A DNA stretch of 64,000 nt from SCUD01 sp036824505. GTDB lineage: Bacteria > Pseudomonadota > Gammaproteobacteria > Steroidobacterales > Steroidobacteraceae. Below are positions 37,442-45,813 of the stretch, in pieces (position 1 is the stretch's first letter; the number at the start of each line of letters is the position of its first letter). Location of the stretch: assembly GCA_036824505.1 (NCBI GenBank), contig DAITAA010000016.1, positions 1-64,000 on the forward strand, in the 5' to 3' direction. The notes beneath the pieces were generated by a model that saw nothing but the letters and a program-made list of their open reading frames with translations, had not been told where the DNA came from and ran no database searches. A program made the position numbers and the translations under genes.

Positions 37442-38394
37442 CGACAAAGCGACTGCGCTGTGCGGTGATCGGCGCCGGCTACCTCGGGCGCTTCCATGCC
37501 CAGAAATATGCGGGGCTCGCGCGTTGCGACCTGGTCGGCGTCGTCGATCCGGACGCAACCGCGCGCGAACGCATCGCAAAGGAACTGGGGGTCGCCGTAT
37601 TTGCCGATCACAGCGACCTGCTCGGCCGCACCGATGCGGTGAGCGTTGCGACGCCGACCGCGACACATCATGCGGTTGCGCTGGACTTCCTGAGATCCGG
37701 TTCGCATGTGCTGGTTGAAAAGCCGATCACTGCGACTGAAGCGGAAGCGCGCGAGCTCATTGCACTCGCAGCGAAGGGCAACCGCGTGCTGCAGGTCGGG
37801 CACCTGGAACGCTTCAATCCGGTGATCCTGGCGGTCGCCGGCGAGCTCGTGAATCCGCGCTTCATCGAATCGAACCGCCTGGCGCCATTCAAGCCGCGTG
37901 GCACGGATGTCAGCGTCGTGCTCGACCTGATGATCCATGACATCGACCTGATCCAGAATGTGGTCCATTCGCCGATCGCATCGATTGACGCGGTCGGTGC
38001 GCCGGTATTCAGCGACGAGATCGACATCGCCAATGCCCGGATCCGCTTCGAGAATGGCTGCGTCGCAGATGTTACGGCGAGCCGCATCAGCATGAAATCG
38101 GAGCGCAAGCTTCGTGTCTTCCAGACTGACGCCTATCTGTCGATCGATCTTCAGCAGAAACTGCTGACCGTCGTGCGCCGTCCCGCCACGATCGAAGAGG
38201 GCGTCGCGCCCAAGGTCGATGTCGAGGAGCGCAGTTTCGAGCAAGGCGACGCCCTGCTGGCCGAAATAGAGTCCTTCCTCGATGCCATCGAGCAGGGCCG
38301 CCCGCCGGTCGTTTCGGGCGAGGACGGATTGCGCGCCCTGCTGACTGCGACGCGAATCGCGGAACAAGTCGGCCGCATTCCTGTCTCCGCTTGA
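37438..38394 (+). CDS. Gfo/Idh/MocA family sugar dehydrogenase, probable CTG start
   Basis: A 318-residue NAD(P)-dependent oxidoreductase. The Rossmann motif VIGAGYLGRFHAQKYA is at the very N-terminus, the EKP motif (VLVEKPITATEAEAREL) at about residue 95, and the C-terminal half supplies the substrate domain (LDLMIHDIDLI). There is no ATG, GTG or TTG at a sensible place: the domain begins at LTTKRLRCAVIG, and the CTG at 37438-37440 has GGGAGA eight bases ahead and overlaps the previous stop. The pattern GYLGxFHAQKYA also occurs in UDP-GlcNAc 3-dehydrogenases (GnnA) that make 3-amino-sugar lipid A, a possible role, but no gnnB or lpx gene is beside it. Confidence 0.85.
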   Translation: MTTKRLRCAVIGAGYLGRFHAQKYAGLARCDLVGVVDPDATARERIAKELGVAVFADHSDLLGRTDAVSVATPTATHHAVALDFLRSGSHVLVEKPITATEAEARELIALAAKGNRVLQVGHLERFNPVILAVAGELVNPRFIESNRLAPFKPRGTDVSVVLDLMIHDIDLIQNVVHSPIASIDAVGAPVFSDEIDIANARIRFENGCVADVTASRISMKSERKLRVFQTDAYLSIDLQQKLLTVVRRPATIEEGVAPKVDVEERSFEQGDALLAEIESFLDAIEQGRPPVVSGEDGLRALLTATRIAEQVGRIPVSA

Positions 38395-38426
38395 GCCGGG
38401 CCGCCGCCCGTTATACTGGCATCCGC

Positions 38427-40235
38427 ATGCAGCCGACCGATACCCGAGACCCGGATTACTACCACAAGGTGGTGGACTGCCAATGGGCCTGCCCGGCGCA
38501 TACCGATGTGCCGGAGTACCTGCGCCTGATCGCGCTCGGCAGGTACTCCGACGCATACATGGTCAACCGCGAGTCGAATGTCTTCCCCGGGATCCTGGGG
38601 CGGGTCTGCGACCGGCCCTGCGAGCCCGCCTGCCGGCGCGGCAGGGTCGAGGAAAAACCGGTCGCAATCTGCCGCCTCAAGCGGGTCGCGGCGGACCAGC
38701 GTGATGACATCACGCCGCGGCTGCCGAAGGCGCCCGCGCAGAAGAATGGCAGGCGCATCGCCTGCATTGGCGCAGGCCCGGCGACACTGACCGTCGCCAA
38801 CGACCTGCTGCCGCTCGGATACGAAATCGTGATCTTCGAGCAGTACGCCGTCGCCGGCGGACTGATGCGCACCAACATCCCGTCTTTCCGCCTGCCGGCG
38901 CAGGTGCTGGACGAGGAGATCGGCTACATCGTCGGCATGGGCGCCGACCTGCGCCTCGGATCGCCCGTCAAGAGCATGCGCAAGCTGCTCGAGCAGGGCG
39001 GTTTCGAGGCGGTTTTCGTTGGCACGGGCGCGCCCAAGGGCAAGGAACTGAAGCTGCCGGGCCGCGACGAAACCGACCGCATCCACATCGGCATCGCATG
39101 GCTGGAATCGGTCGCCTTCGAGCACATCGACAGGATCGGCGAGCGGGTCCTGATCATCGGCGTCGGCAATACGGCGATGGATTGCTGCAGGACATCACTC
39201 AGGCTCGGCGCAAAGAACGTCAAGGTCATGGCGCGCAAGCCACGCGGCTTCTTCAAGGCCTCGGAATGGGAGCTCGAGGATGCCGAGGAAGAGAAGGTCG
39301 AAATCGTCGTGAACCATGCGCCCAAGGCGTTTGTCGTCAAGGGCGGAAAATTGCAGGGTATGACCTTCGAGCGTCTCGAGTACGTGATGGACGGCCCCGA
39401 GATCAAGGACCAACGCGTGGTCGAGGAAGTATTCATTCCCTGCGACGACGTGATCCTCGCAATCGGTCAGGAAAATGCTTTCCCCTGGATCGAGCGTGAC
39501 CTCGGCATTGAATTTGACCAGTGGGACGTGCCAAAGATCGACAAGGTCACGTATCAGTCGACACGCCCGGGCGTGTTCTTCGGCGGCGACGCGGCATTCG
39601 GCCCCAGGAACATCATTTGGGCCGTGGAGCATGGCCACCAGGCGGCGATCTCGATCCATAAGCATTGCAGTAGCCAGCCGCTCGCCGAGCGGATGCCGCG
39701 CGGTGTCAACCTGCAGAGCCGCAAGGTCGGCATGCAACAGTGGTCCTACAAGAACGACTACGACGCGGCGACGCGGCGCCTGATGCCGCATGTGAGCCTG
39801 AAAGACCGCTTCAAGCGCCTCAACATCGAGGTCGAGCTCGGCTTTGACGCCGCGCGCGCAACGGAGGAGGTCTCGCGCTGCCTTAATTGCGACATCCAGA
39901 CCGTGTTCCACGCGAGTCTCTGCATCGAATGCGATGCCTGCATCGACATCTGCCCGACCGACTGCCTGACGATCACGGCAAATGGCGACGAAGCCGAGGT
40001 CATGGCGCGCCTGAAAGCCCCGCGCCGGAACCCCGACCAGCCGCTGTTTGTCTCCGAGCCGCTGAAACAGACCAGCCGCATCATGGTCAAAGACGAGGAC
40101 CTGTGCGTGCACTGCGGCCTGTGCGCGGAGCGTTGCCCGACGGATGCCTGGGAGATGCAGAAGTCCTGGATCAAGATTCCCTATGCCGAGGATGAGGCCA
40201 GATGCCTGAGCGAGCCAGCGCTTCGCCGCGCGTAA
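38427..40235 (+). CDS. GltD-like FAD/NAD(P) oxidoreductase fused to a 2x[4Fe-4S] ferredoxin domain
   Basis: A 602-residue fusion. Residues about 1-110 form the helical Fe-S domain of glutamate synthase small subunit-type proteins, with cysteines in DCQWACPAH and RVCDRPCEPACRRG. Then comes a flavoprotein domain with IACIGAGPATLTVANDLL (FAD) and VLIIGVGNTAMDCCRTSLRLGA (NADPH), closing with GVFFGGDAAFGPRNIIWAVEHG. The C-terminal ferredoxin domain has CxxCxxCxxxCP twice (CIECDACIDICPTDC and CVHCGLCAERCPTDA) plus an extra CLNC. It should pass electrons between NAD(P)H and Fe-S clusters. Its 34-base overlap with korA marks it as a dedicated partner of the 2-oxoacid oxidoreductase. Confidence 0.9.
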   Translation: MQPTDTRDPDYYHKVVDCQWACPAHTDVPEYLRLIALGRYSDAYMVNRESNVFPGILGRVCDRPCEPACRRGRVEEKPVAICRLKRVAADQRDDITPRLPKAPAQKNGRRIACIGAGPATLTVANDLLPLGYEIVIFEQYAVAGGLMRTNIPSFRLPAQVLDEEIGYIVGMGADLRLGSPVKSMRKLLEQGGFEAVFVGTGAPKGKELKLPGRDETDRIHIGIAWLESVAFEHIDRIGERVLIIGVGNTAMDCCRTSLRLGAKNVKVMARKPRGFFKASEWELEDAEEEKVEIVVNHAPKAFVVKGGKLQGMTFERLEYVMDGPEIKDQRVVEEVFIPCDDVILAIGQENAFPWIERDLGIEFDQWDVPKIDKVTYQSTRPGVFFGGDAAFGPRNIIWAVEHGHQAAISIHKHCSSQPLAERMPRGVNLQSRKVGMQQWSYKNDYDAATRRLMPHVSLKDRFKRLNIEVELGFDAARATEEVSRCLNCDIQTVFHASLCIECDACIDICPTDCLTITANGDEAEVMARLKAPRRNPDQPLFVSEPLKQTSRIMVKDEDLCVHCGLCAERCPTDAWEMQKSWIKIPYAEDEARCLSEPALRRA

Positions 40236-42022
40236 ACGATTTCACGATCAAGTTTGCAAACGTCAACGGCTCGGGATCCGCCAGCGCCAACGCGCTGGTC
40301 ATGAAGGCGATCTTCCGGATGGGCGTGCCGGTCGTCGGCAAGAACTTCTTCCCGTCGAACATCCAGGGCCTGCCGACCTGGTACGAGATCCGCGTGACGC
40401 GCGAGGGCTGGAGGGCGCGCGCCGGGAGCGTCGACATCATGGTCGCGATGAACGCGGAGACCTATTCGCGCGACGTGCGCGAGGTCGTTGCCGGCGGCTG
40501 CCTGGTCTACGACTCGACCTGGCCGAGCAGCACGCTGCTCTCGCGTGACGACATCCGGACCTGTGGTGTCCCGTTCGCGCAGCTCTGCAACGAGAACTTC
40601 GAGGGCTCGCGGGCCCGCACGCTGATGAAGAACATCATGTACGCGGGCGCATTAGCGGCGCTGATCGATCTCGACCTTGAGGTTATCCGGGCGCTGCTGG
40701 CAGAGACCTTCGCGAAGAAGCCGGCGCTGGTCGAATCGAACATGAAGGCGATCGAGATCGGCTATCGCTATGCGAAGGAGAAATTCGCCTGTCCGTTGCC
40801 GACGCGGATCGAGCGCATGAATACGACGGCGGGCCACATCATGATCGATGGCAATACGGCCGCGGCGCTTGGTTGCCTGTATGCGGGCGCCACGGTCGGC
40901 GCCTGGTATCCGATCACGCCATCCACCTCGCTGATGGACGCGTTTCAGGCGCTGTGCGCGCGGCACCGGGTGGACCCGGAGACCGGCAAGCGAAACTACG
41001 TGATCGTACAGGCCGAGGACGAGCTGGCGGCGATCGGTATCGTGATCGGCGCCTCATGGAACGGGGTGCGCGCGTTCACCCCGACCAGCGGCCCTGGCAT
41101 CTCGCTGATGGAGGAGTTCATCGGACTTGCCTATTACGCCGAGGTGCCGGCCGTCATATTCGACGTGCAGCGCGTGGGGCCGTCGACCGGCATGCCGACG
41201 CGCACGCAGCAATGCGACCTGCTGGCCTGCGCCTACGCCTCGCACGGCGATACGCGCCACGTGATGCTGTTCCCGGACTCGCCGGAGGAATGCTTCCAGA
41301 TGGCGGTCAAGGCCTTTGACCTGGCCGAACGCCTGCAGACGCCGGTGTTCGTGCTGCTCGACCTCGACATCGGCATGAACGACTGGATGGCGCCCGACTT
41401 CAAGTGGGACGACAGCTACAAGCCGGACCGCGGCAAGATGTTGAGCGAAGAGCAGATTGCCGGGCTCGGCAAGTTCCAGCGCTACCTCGACCCGGATGGC
41501 GACGGCATCCCGTACCGCACACTGCCGGGCGTCAGCCCGAAAGCGGCCTACTTCACGCGCGGCTCCGGCCACAACCGATTTGGCGCCTATACGGAGGATT
41601 CCGCGGAGTACCAGGACGTCATGGACCGCCTGACCCGCAAGTTTGCGACCGCAGCGCGGCTTGTGCCACCCGCAATGGTCGAGTCCCGCGGCGCATCAAT
41701 GGCGATCGTGAGCCTGGGATCCTGCGACGCGCCTGTGCGCGAGGCGCTCGCGAAACTGCGCCGCGCGGGAACTGCAATCGACTACCTTCGCGTGCGCAGT
41801 TTCCCGTTCGGAACGGAAGTCGAGGAGTTCCTGGCCGCGCACCAGACCATCTTCGTCGTCGAGCAGAACCGCGACGCGCAGCTGCGCTCGCTGCTGACGC
41901 TCGAGACCGCAGTGGACAAGAAGAAGCTGCACTCGATCCTGCATTACAACGGCCTGCCGATGGCGGCGGATTGCATTGTGGACGGCGTCAATTCGGTGCT
42001 GGCCAAGGGAGTCGCGGCATGA
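40202..42022 (+). CDS. 2-oxoacid:ferredoxin oxidoreductase, fused gamma-alpha subunit (KorA type)
   Basis: A 606-residue subunit. The N-terminal gamma domain (about 15-190; FANVNGSGSASANALVMKAI) binds CoA or contacts the cofactor. The alpha domain has the conserved GAWYPITPSTSLMDAF and QAEDELAAIGIVIGASWNG, with TSGPGISLMEEFIGLAYYAE after it. The C-terminal domain carries RVRSFPFGTEVEEFL and EQNRDAQLRSLL. The fused gamma-alpha plus separate beta arrangement is that of 2-oxoglutarate or broad 2-oxoacid oxidoreductases. It overlaps the GltD-like gene by 34 bases and korB by four, so all three proteins are made from one message. Confidence 0.92.
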   Translation: MPERASASPRVNDFTIKFANVNGSGSASANALVMKAIFRMGVPVVGKNFFPSNIQGLPTWYEIRVTREGWRARAGSVDIMVAMNAETYSRDVREVVAGGCLVYDSTWPSSTLLSRDDIRTCGVPFAQLCNENFEGSRARTLMKNIMYAGALAALIDLDLEVIRALLAETFAKKPALVESNMKAIEIGYRYAKEKFACPLPTRIERMNTTAGHIMIDGNTAAALGCLYAGATVGAWYPITPSTSLMDAFQALCARHRVDPETGKRNYVIVQAEDELAAIGIVIGASWNGVRAFTPTSGPGISLMEEFIGLAYYAEVPAVIFDVQRVGPSTGMPTRTQQCDLLACAYASHGDTRHVMLFPDSPEECFQMAVKAFDLAERLQTPVFVLLDLDIGMNDWMAPDFKWDDSYKPDRGKMLSEEQIAGLGKFQRYLDPDGDGIPYRTLPGVSPKAAYFTRGSGHNRFGAYTEDSAEYQDVMDRLTRKFATAARLVPPAMVESRGASMAIVSLGSCDAPVREALAKLRRAGTAIDYLRVRSFPFGTEVEEFLAAHQTIFVVEQNRDAQLRSLLTLETAVDKKKLHSILHYNGLPMAADCIVDGVNSVLAKGVAA

Positions 42023-43074
42023 GCCTCACCACCAAGCCGAAAGTCGCAAATCCCGGCCTGCCGCTGAACACGCTCGGCCTCAATCGGCGCGATTACGAGG
42101 GCAGCATGTCCACGTTGTGCGCGGGCTGCGGCCATGATTCCGTGACCGCCGCCATCGTGCAGGCTGCCTACGAGCTGGCGTTGCCGCCACAGAGCGTGGT
42201 CAAGCTCTCGGGCATCGGCTGCTCGTCGAAGACGACGGCCTATTTCGTCGCCGGTGCACACGGGTTCAACGCCGTGCACGGCCGCATGCCGTCGATCGCA
42301 ACCGGCGCGAACGCCGCCAACCGGAACCTGCGCTACATCGGCGTTTCTGGCGACGGCGACTCGCTCTCGATCGGCGTCGGCCAGCTCGCGCACGTGATCC
42401 GCCGCAATCTCGACATGGTCTACATCCTCGAGAACAACGGCGTCTACGGGCTGACCAAGGGCCAGTTCTCGGCGTCGGCCGACATCGGCTCGAAATCGAA
42501 GAAAGGCGAGGCCAACGAGCAGGAGCCGATCGACCCGGTGCTGCTCGCGCTTGCGTTGGGCGCCTCATTCGTCGCGCGCAGCTTCTCCGGCGACAAGGAA
42601 CAACTAGTGCCGCTGATAAAGGCGGGCCTCTCCCACAGCGGTTTCGCGATCATCGATGTGCTGTCGCCCTGCGTGACGTTCAATGACCACGAGGGCTCGA
42701 CCAAGAGTTACGCCTACGTGCGCGAGCATTCGGAGGCTCCGGTCGCTGCGGATTACGTCGCGCCGCAGCGCGAGATCAGCGTCAGTTACGCGCCGGGCGA
42801 GGTGCTGCCGGTGACCATGCACGATGGCAGCAACATACTGCTGCGCAAGCTCGACCCGGGTTACGACCCGACCGATCGCGCACATGCATCCGAGTACGTG
42901 CAGGAACGCGCCATGCGCAACGAATACGTGACCGGGCTGATTTACGTGGACCAGAAGCGCCGCGATTTCCACGCGCGGGCCAATACGACCGATGCGGCAC
43001 TCAACAGCTTGCCATTCGAGCGCCTGTGCCCGGGCGCCGCGAAACTCCCGAAGATCCTCGCGTCATTCCGCTGA
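42019..43074 (+). CDS. 2-oxoacid:ferredoxin oxidoreductase beta subunit (KorB type)
   Basis: A 351-residue thiamine-pyrophosphate subunit. It has the proximal cluster pattern STLCAGCGHDS and a later Cys in GIGCSS, and the TPP/Mg motif GDGDSLSIGVGQLAHVIRRN with ENNGVYGLTKGQ. Together with KorA it decarboxylates a 2-oxoacid to acyl-CoA, reducing an Fe-S protein. The start overlaps the korA stop (ATGA). The 3' end overlaps the convergent lipid kinase gene by 12 bases. Confidence 0.92.
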   Translation: MSLTTKPKVANPGLPLNTLGLNRRDYEGSMSTLCAGCGHDSVTAAIVQAAYELALPPQSVVKLSGIGCSSKTTAYFVAGAHGFNAVHGRMPSIATGANAANRNLRYIGVSGDGDSLSIGVGQLAHVIRRNLDMVYILENNGVYGLTKGQFSASADIGSKSKKGEANEQEPIDPVLLALALGASFVARSFSGDKEQLVPLIKAGLSHSGFAIIDVLSPCVTFNDHEGSTKSYAYVREHSEAPVAADYVAPQREISVSYAPGEVLPVTMHDGSNILLRKLDPGYDPTDRAHASEYVQERAMRNEYVTGLIYVDQKRRDFHARANTTDAALNSLPFERLCPGAAKLPKILASFR

Positions 43075-44001
43075 CGGGCGGCAATCGAGGACATTCAGAG
43101 CGCCGGGCTGCAGTTGCAGTGTTACCGGCGTGCAGCCGATGTCCTGCCCGTCGGCCTCGACGCCGCAGGCAGGCGTGGCGCGAATGGTCACGGATCGGCA
43201 GCGCAGCGTGTGCACGGCCGGATCGGTCGCCAGGCTCCCGTTGAAGAGCTTTGGCAGGCGCCGCAGGGCTGCCACGACCGGCAGCGCGTCGATCAGGACC
43301 AGGTCGAAGAATCCGTCGTCGAACTGTGCTCCCGGAGCGAGACGCATACCGGCCCCGTAGTAGTGGCCGATGGCCGCAAGCGCAATCAGGTAGCGTCCGG
43401 ACAGCGTTTGCCCGTCGGCCGTGATCTCGAACTGCGGCGCCTCGTAGTGCATCAATGCGCGCGCGAGCCCGACCAGATAGGCGATGGCGCGCGGGCCGCC
43501 GCGGGGCGTCAGGCGCAGGGCCTGCGCGTTGATCCCGGTGCCGGCATTGTTGTGGAATACCAGCCGCCGCGGCGCATCACCGGATGCGGCCGCAGTCTGC
43601 GCGACGCCCATGTCGACGCGACGGCTCCCGCCACGCAGCATCGCCTTGGCAAGCAGTTCCGGGTCGTCGGGCACCTGCATCGCATGCGCCCAGTCATTGC
43701 CCGTGCCGAGCGGCGCGACTGCAGCGACCAGCTGCTCGAGCGGTACTTCGCGCTGTGCGAAGAGCCCGTTGACGAGTTCGTTGAAGGATCCGTCGCCGCC
43801 CAGCGCGAGCAGGCGACGATGACCGCGCGCGATGGCCTGTCGCACCAGCTGGACTGCATGGCCGGCCTGTGTAGTGGTCGCGGATTCGTATTCGACGCCA
43901 TGCCGGTTGAGCGCCGCGGACAGCAGCGGCCAACGACGCCGCGCGCGACCGCCCCCGGACACCGGATTGACGACGACGAACCAGCATGAAGACTCCCCCA
44001 T
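43063..44001 (-). CDS. diacylglycerol kinase family lipid kinase (YegS/BmrU type)
   Basis: A 312-residue cytosolic or membrane-associated kinase of the DAGK catalytic superfamily. It opens with WFVVVNPVSGGGRARRRW, has the ATP loop LALGGDGSFNELVNGL and PLGTGNDWAHAM, and ends with an all-beta domain. The substrate could be diacylglycerol, phosphatidylglycerol (as for YegS) or another lipid. Start codons at 44013, 44010 and 44001 are in frame; 44001 gives the family-like N-terminus. It diverges from the oxygenase gene with about 57 bases between starts. Confidence 0.88.
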   Translation of the reverse strand: MGESSCWFVVVNPVSGGGRARRRWPLLSAALNRHGVEYESATTTQAGHAVQLVRQAIARGHRRLLALGGDGSFNELVNGLFAQREVPLEQLVAAVAPLGTGNDWAHAMQVPDDPELLAKAMLRGGSRRVDMGVAQTAAASGDAPRRLVFHNNAGTGINAQALRLTPRGGPRAIAYLVGLARALMHYEAPQFEITADGQTLSGRYLIALAAIGHYYGAGMRLAPGAQFDDGFFDLVLIDALPVVAALRRLPKLFNGSLATDPAVHTLRCRSVTIRATPACGVEADGQDIGCTPVTLQLQPGALNVLDCRPSAE

Positions 44002-44058
44002 GACGGACATCATGCGGGACTCTGGAGCGGCTGTGAAAGCGGGGCATAATGCACTCCG

Positions 44059-44997
44059 ATGACTGAAGAGATCGTCCCGGTCAGCTACCAGCTCGCCAAA
44101 CGCGACCCCGGAGCGTTCGTCAAGCATTTTGCCGGCAGCTTCGAGCGCTATGGCTTTGCCATCGTCAACGACCACGAACTGCCGCAGGCCCTGATCGACG
44201 GCTGCCTGAATCGCTTCAAGCAGTTTTTCGCGCTGCCGGAGGAGGAGAAACTCCGCTATCGCATCCCGGGCATCGGCGGAGCGCGCGGCTACACGCCCTT
44301 TGGCGTCGAGACCGCCAAGGGCGCCATCCACCACGACCTGAAGGAGTTCTGGCAGATCGGGCGCGAATTGCCGCCTGGCCATCGCTACCGCTCATCGATG
44401 CCGGACAACGTCTGGATTCCCGGCGATGACGGATTCAGGCGCGCGGCGCTCGACCTCTGGGAGTCCTTCGATGCAATGGGCCGCAGGCTGCTCGAGGCGA
44501 TCGCGACGTATCTCGGCCTGCCGCAGCACTGGTTCGAAGACAAGGTGGGCGAGGGCAACAGCGTGCTGCGCGTGATTCACTATCCGCCGCTGAAGCAAGG
44601 CTCGACAGGCGTCCGGGCCGGTGCCCATGAGGACATCAACGTGATCACCCTCCTGCTCGGTGCCGAAGAGGGCGGCCTCGAGGTGCTGGATCGAAGCGGG
44701 CGCTGGCTGGCGATCAATCCGCCGCCCGGCATGCTGGTCTGCAATGTCGGTGACATGCTGCAGCGTTCGACCAATCACGTGCTGCCGTCGACGACGCATC
44801 GCGTCGTGAACCCGGTGGGCGCGCGCATGAATCACCCGCGGTACTCGATGCCATTCTTCCTGCACTACAATTCGGATTATCCGATCGCGACGCTGGCAGG
44901 CTGCATCACGCCGGAGCGGCCGAACCGGTATCCAGATCCGATCCTCGCGGATGACTACCTGCGCGAGCGCCTGCGCGAAATCAATCTGCTCTACTGA
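44059..44997 (+). CDS. isopenicillin N synthase-like Fe(II)/2-oxoglutarate dioxygenase
   Basis: A 312-residue non-heme iron oxygenase. The N-terminal DIOX_N domain (FAIVNDHELPQALIDGCLNRF) is followed by the double-stranded beta-helix core with the iron triad His-x-Asp in GAHEDINVITLL and a distal His in PSTTHRVVNP. RYSMPFFLHYN supplies the Arg that usually binds 2-oxoglutarate. No biosynthetic cluster surrounds it, so it is more likely a catabolic or modifying enzyme than an antibiotic synthase. Confidence 0.88.
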   Translation: MTEEIVPVSYQLAKRDPGAFVKHFAGSFERYGFAIVNDHELPQALIDGCLNRFKQFFALPEEEKLRYRIPGIGGARGYTPFGVETAKGAIHHDLKEFWQIGRELPPGHRYRSSMPDNVWIPGDDGFRRAALDLWESFDAMGRRLLEAIATYLGLPQHWFEDKVGEGNSVLRVIHYPPLKQGSTGVRAGAHEDINVITLLLGAEEGGLEVLDRSGRWLAINPPPGMLVCNVGDMLQRSTNHVLPSTTHRVVNPVGARMNHPRYSMPFFLHYNSDYPIATLAGCITPERPNRYPDPILADDYLRERLREINLLY

Positions 44998-45015
44998 AGC
45001 CGGCGGCAGATAATC

Positions 45016-45603
45016 TTGGCGAAGCTGTATTTCTACTACTCGACGATGAATGCCGGGAAGTCCACGTCCCTGCTGCAGTCGAGCCACAATTACCGCGAGC
45101 GCGGCATGCGTACCCTGGTCTACACGGCCAGGCTCGACCAGCGCGGCGGCGGCAAGGTTCATTCCCGCATCGGCTTGACCAGCGAAGCGCTGCATTTCGA
45201 CCGGACCAGCGATCTGCTTGCGGAAATCTCCGTCGAGCATGCCAGCCAGGCCGTCAGTTGCGTGCTGCTCGACGAGGCGCAATTCCTCTCGCCATCCCAG
45301 GTCGAACAGCTCGCGGCCGTCGTGGACCGCTTGTCCATACCGGTGCTGTGTTACGGGCTGCGCACCGATTTTCGGGGCGAACTGTTTCCCGGCAGCGCGC
45401 GGCTCCTCGCCCTCGCCGACGAACTGTCGGAACTGAAGACCATCTGCCATTGCGGGCGCAAGGCGACGATGGTGGTGCGCGTCGGCGCCGATGGCGCGGT
45501 CGAGCGCGAAGGCGACCAGGTCGAAATTGGCGGCAATGAGCGCTACCTGCCGCTGTGCCGGCGCCATTTCTTCGAGGCGACAAGACCTGTCCATACCGAG
45601 TGA
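45016..45603 (+). CDS. tdk: thymidine kinase (type II)
   Basis: A 195-residue enzyme that phosphorylates thymidine for salvage. The Walker A is MNAGKSTSLLQ, Walker B VLLDEAQFL, and the zinc lasso is formed by CHCGRKA and CRRHFF. The start is TTG at 45016, supported by the perfect family N-terminus AKLYFYYSTMNAGKS directly after it. The 18 bases after the oxygenase stop hold no strong RBS, so read-through from that gene is likely. Confidence 0.95.
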   Translation: MAKLYFYYSTMNAGKSTSLLQSSHNYRERGMRTLVYTARLDQRGGGKVHSRIGLTSEALHFDRTSDLLAEISVEHASQAVSCVLLDEAQFLSPSQVEQLAAVVDRLSIPVLCYGLRTDFRGELFPGSARLLALADELSELKTICHCGRKATMVVRVGADGAVEREGDQVEIGGNERYLPLCRRHFFEATRPVHTE

Positions 45604-45813
45604 AGGCCGCATTGAGCGCCAGCTGAGTGATGAAGCTCAGCATCGCGGGAGCAGTCAGCACGCGCGATGTGTTATGTGAAATGCCGGCGTTTGTCACTAC
45701 ACGCCATCGCGATAGGTTTACGATAACCGCATGCGGTTGATCGCTCCTGCATGTACTGCTGGCAAGTCCATTCCGTGCGCAACAGATTTGCGACGAATTC
45801 GAAGTGATCGGAA
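45604..45813. other. intergenic region ahead of the Ser/Thr kinase
   Basis: 210 bases with no supportable gene. It is less GC-rich than the surroundings (for example 45700-45735), consistent with a promoter for the kinase, but I could not fix -35 and -10 boxes with confidence. Confidence 0.4.

Noticed and set aside
44059..44997. Beta-lactam biosynthesis enzyme (isopenicillin N synthase)
   Set aside because: Only the fold is shared; no ACV synthetase or related genes are nearby and the family is broad.
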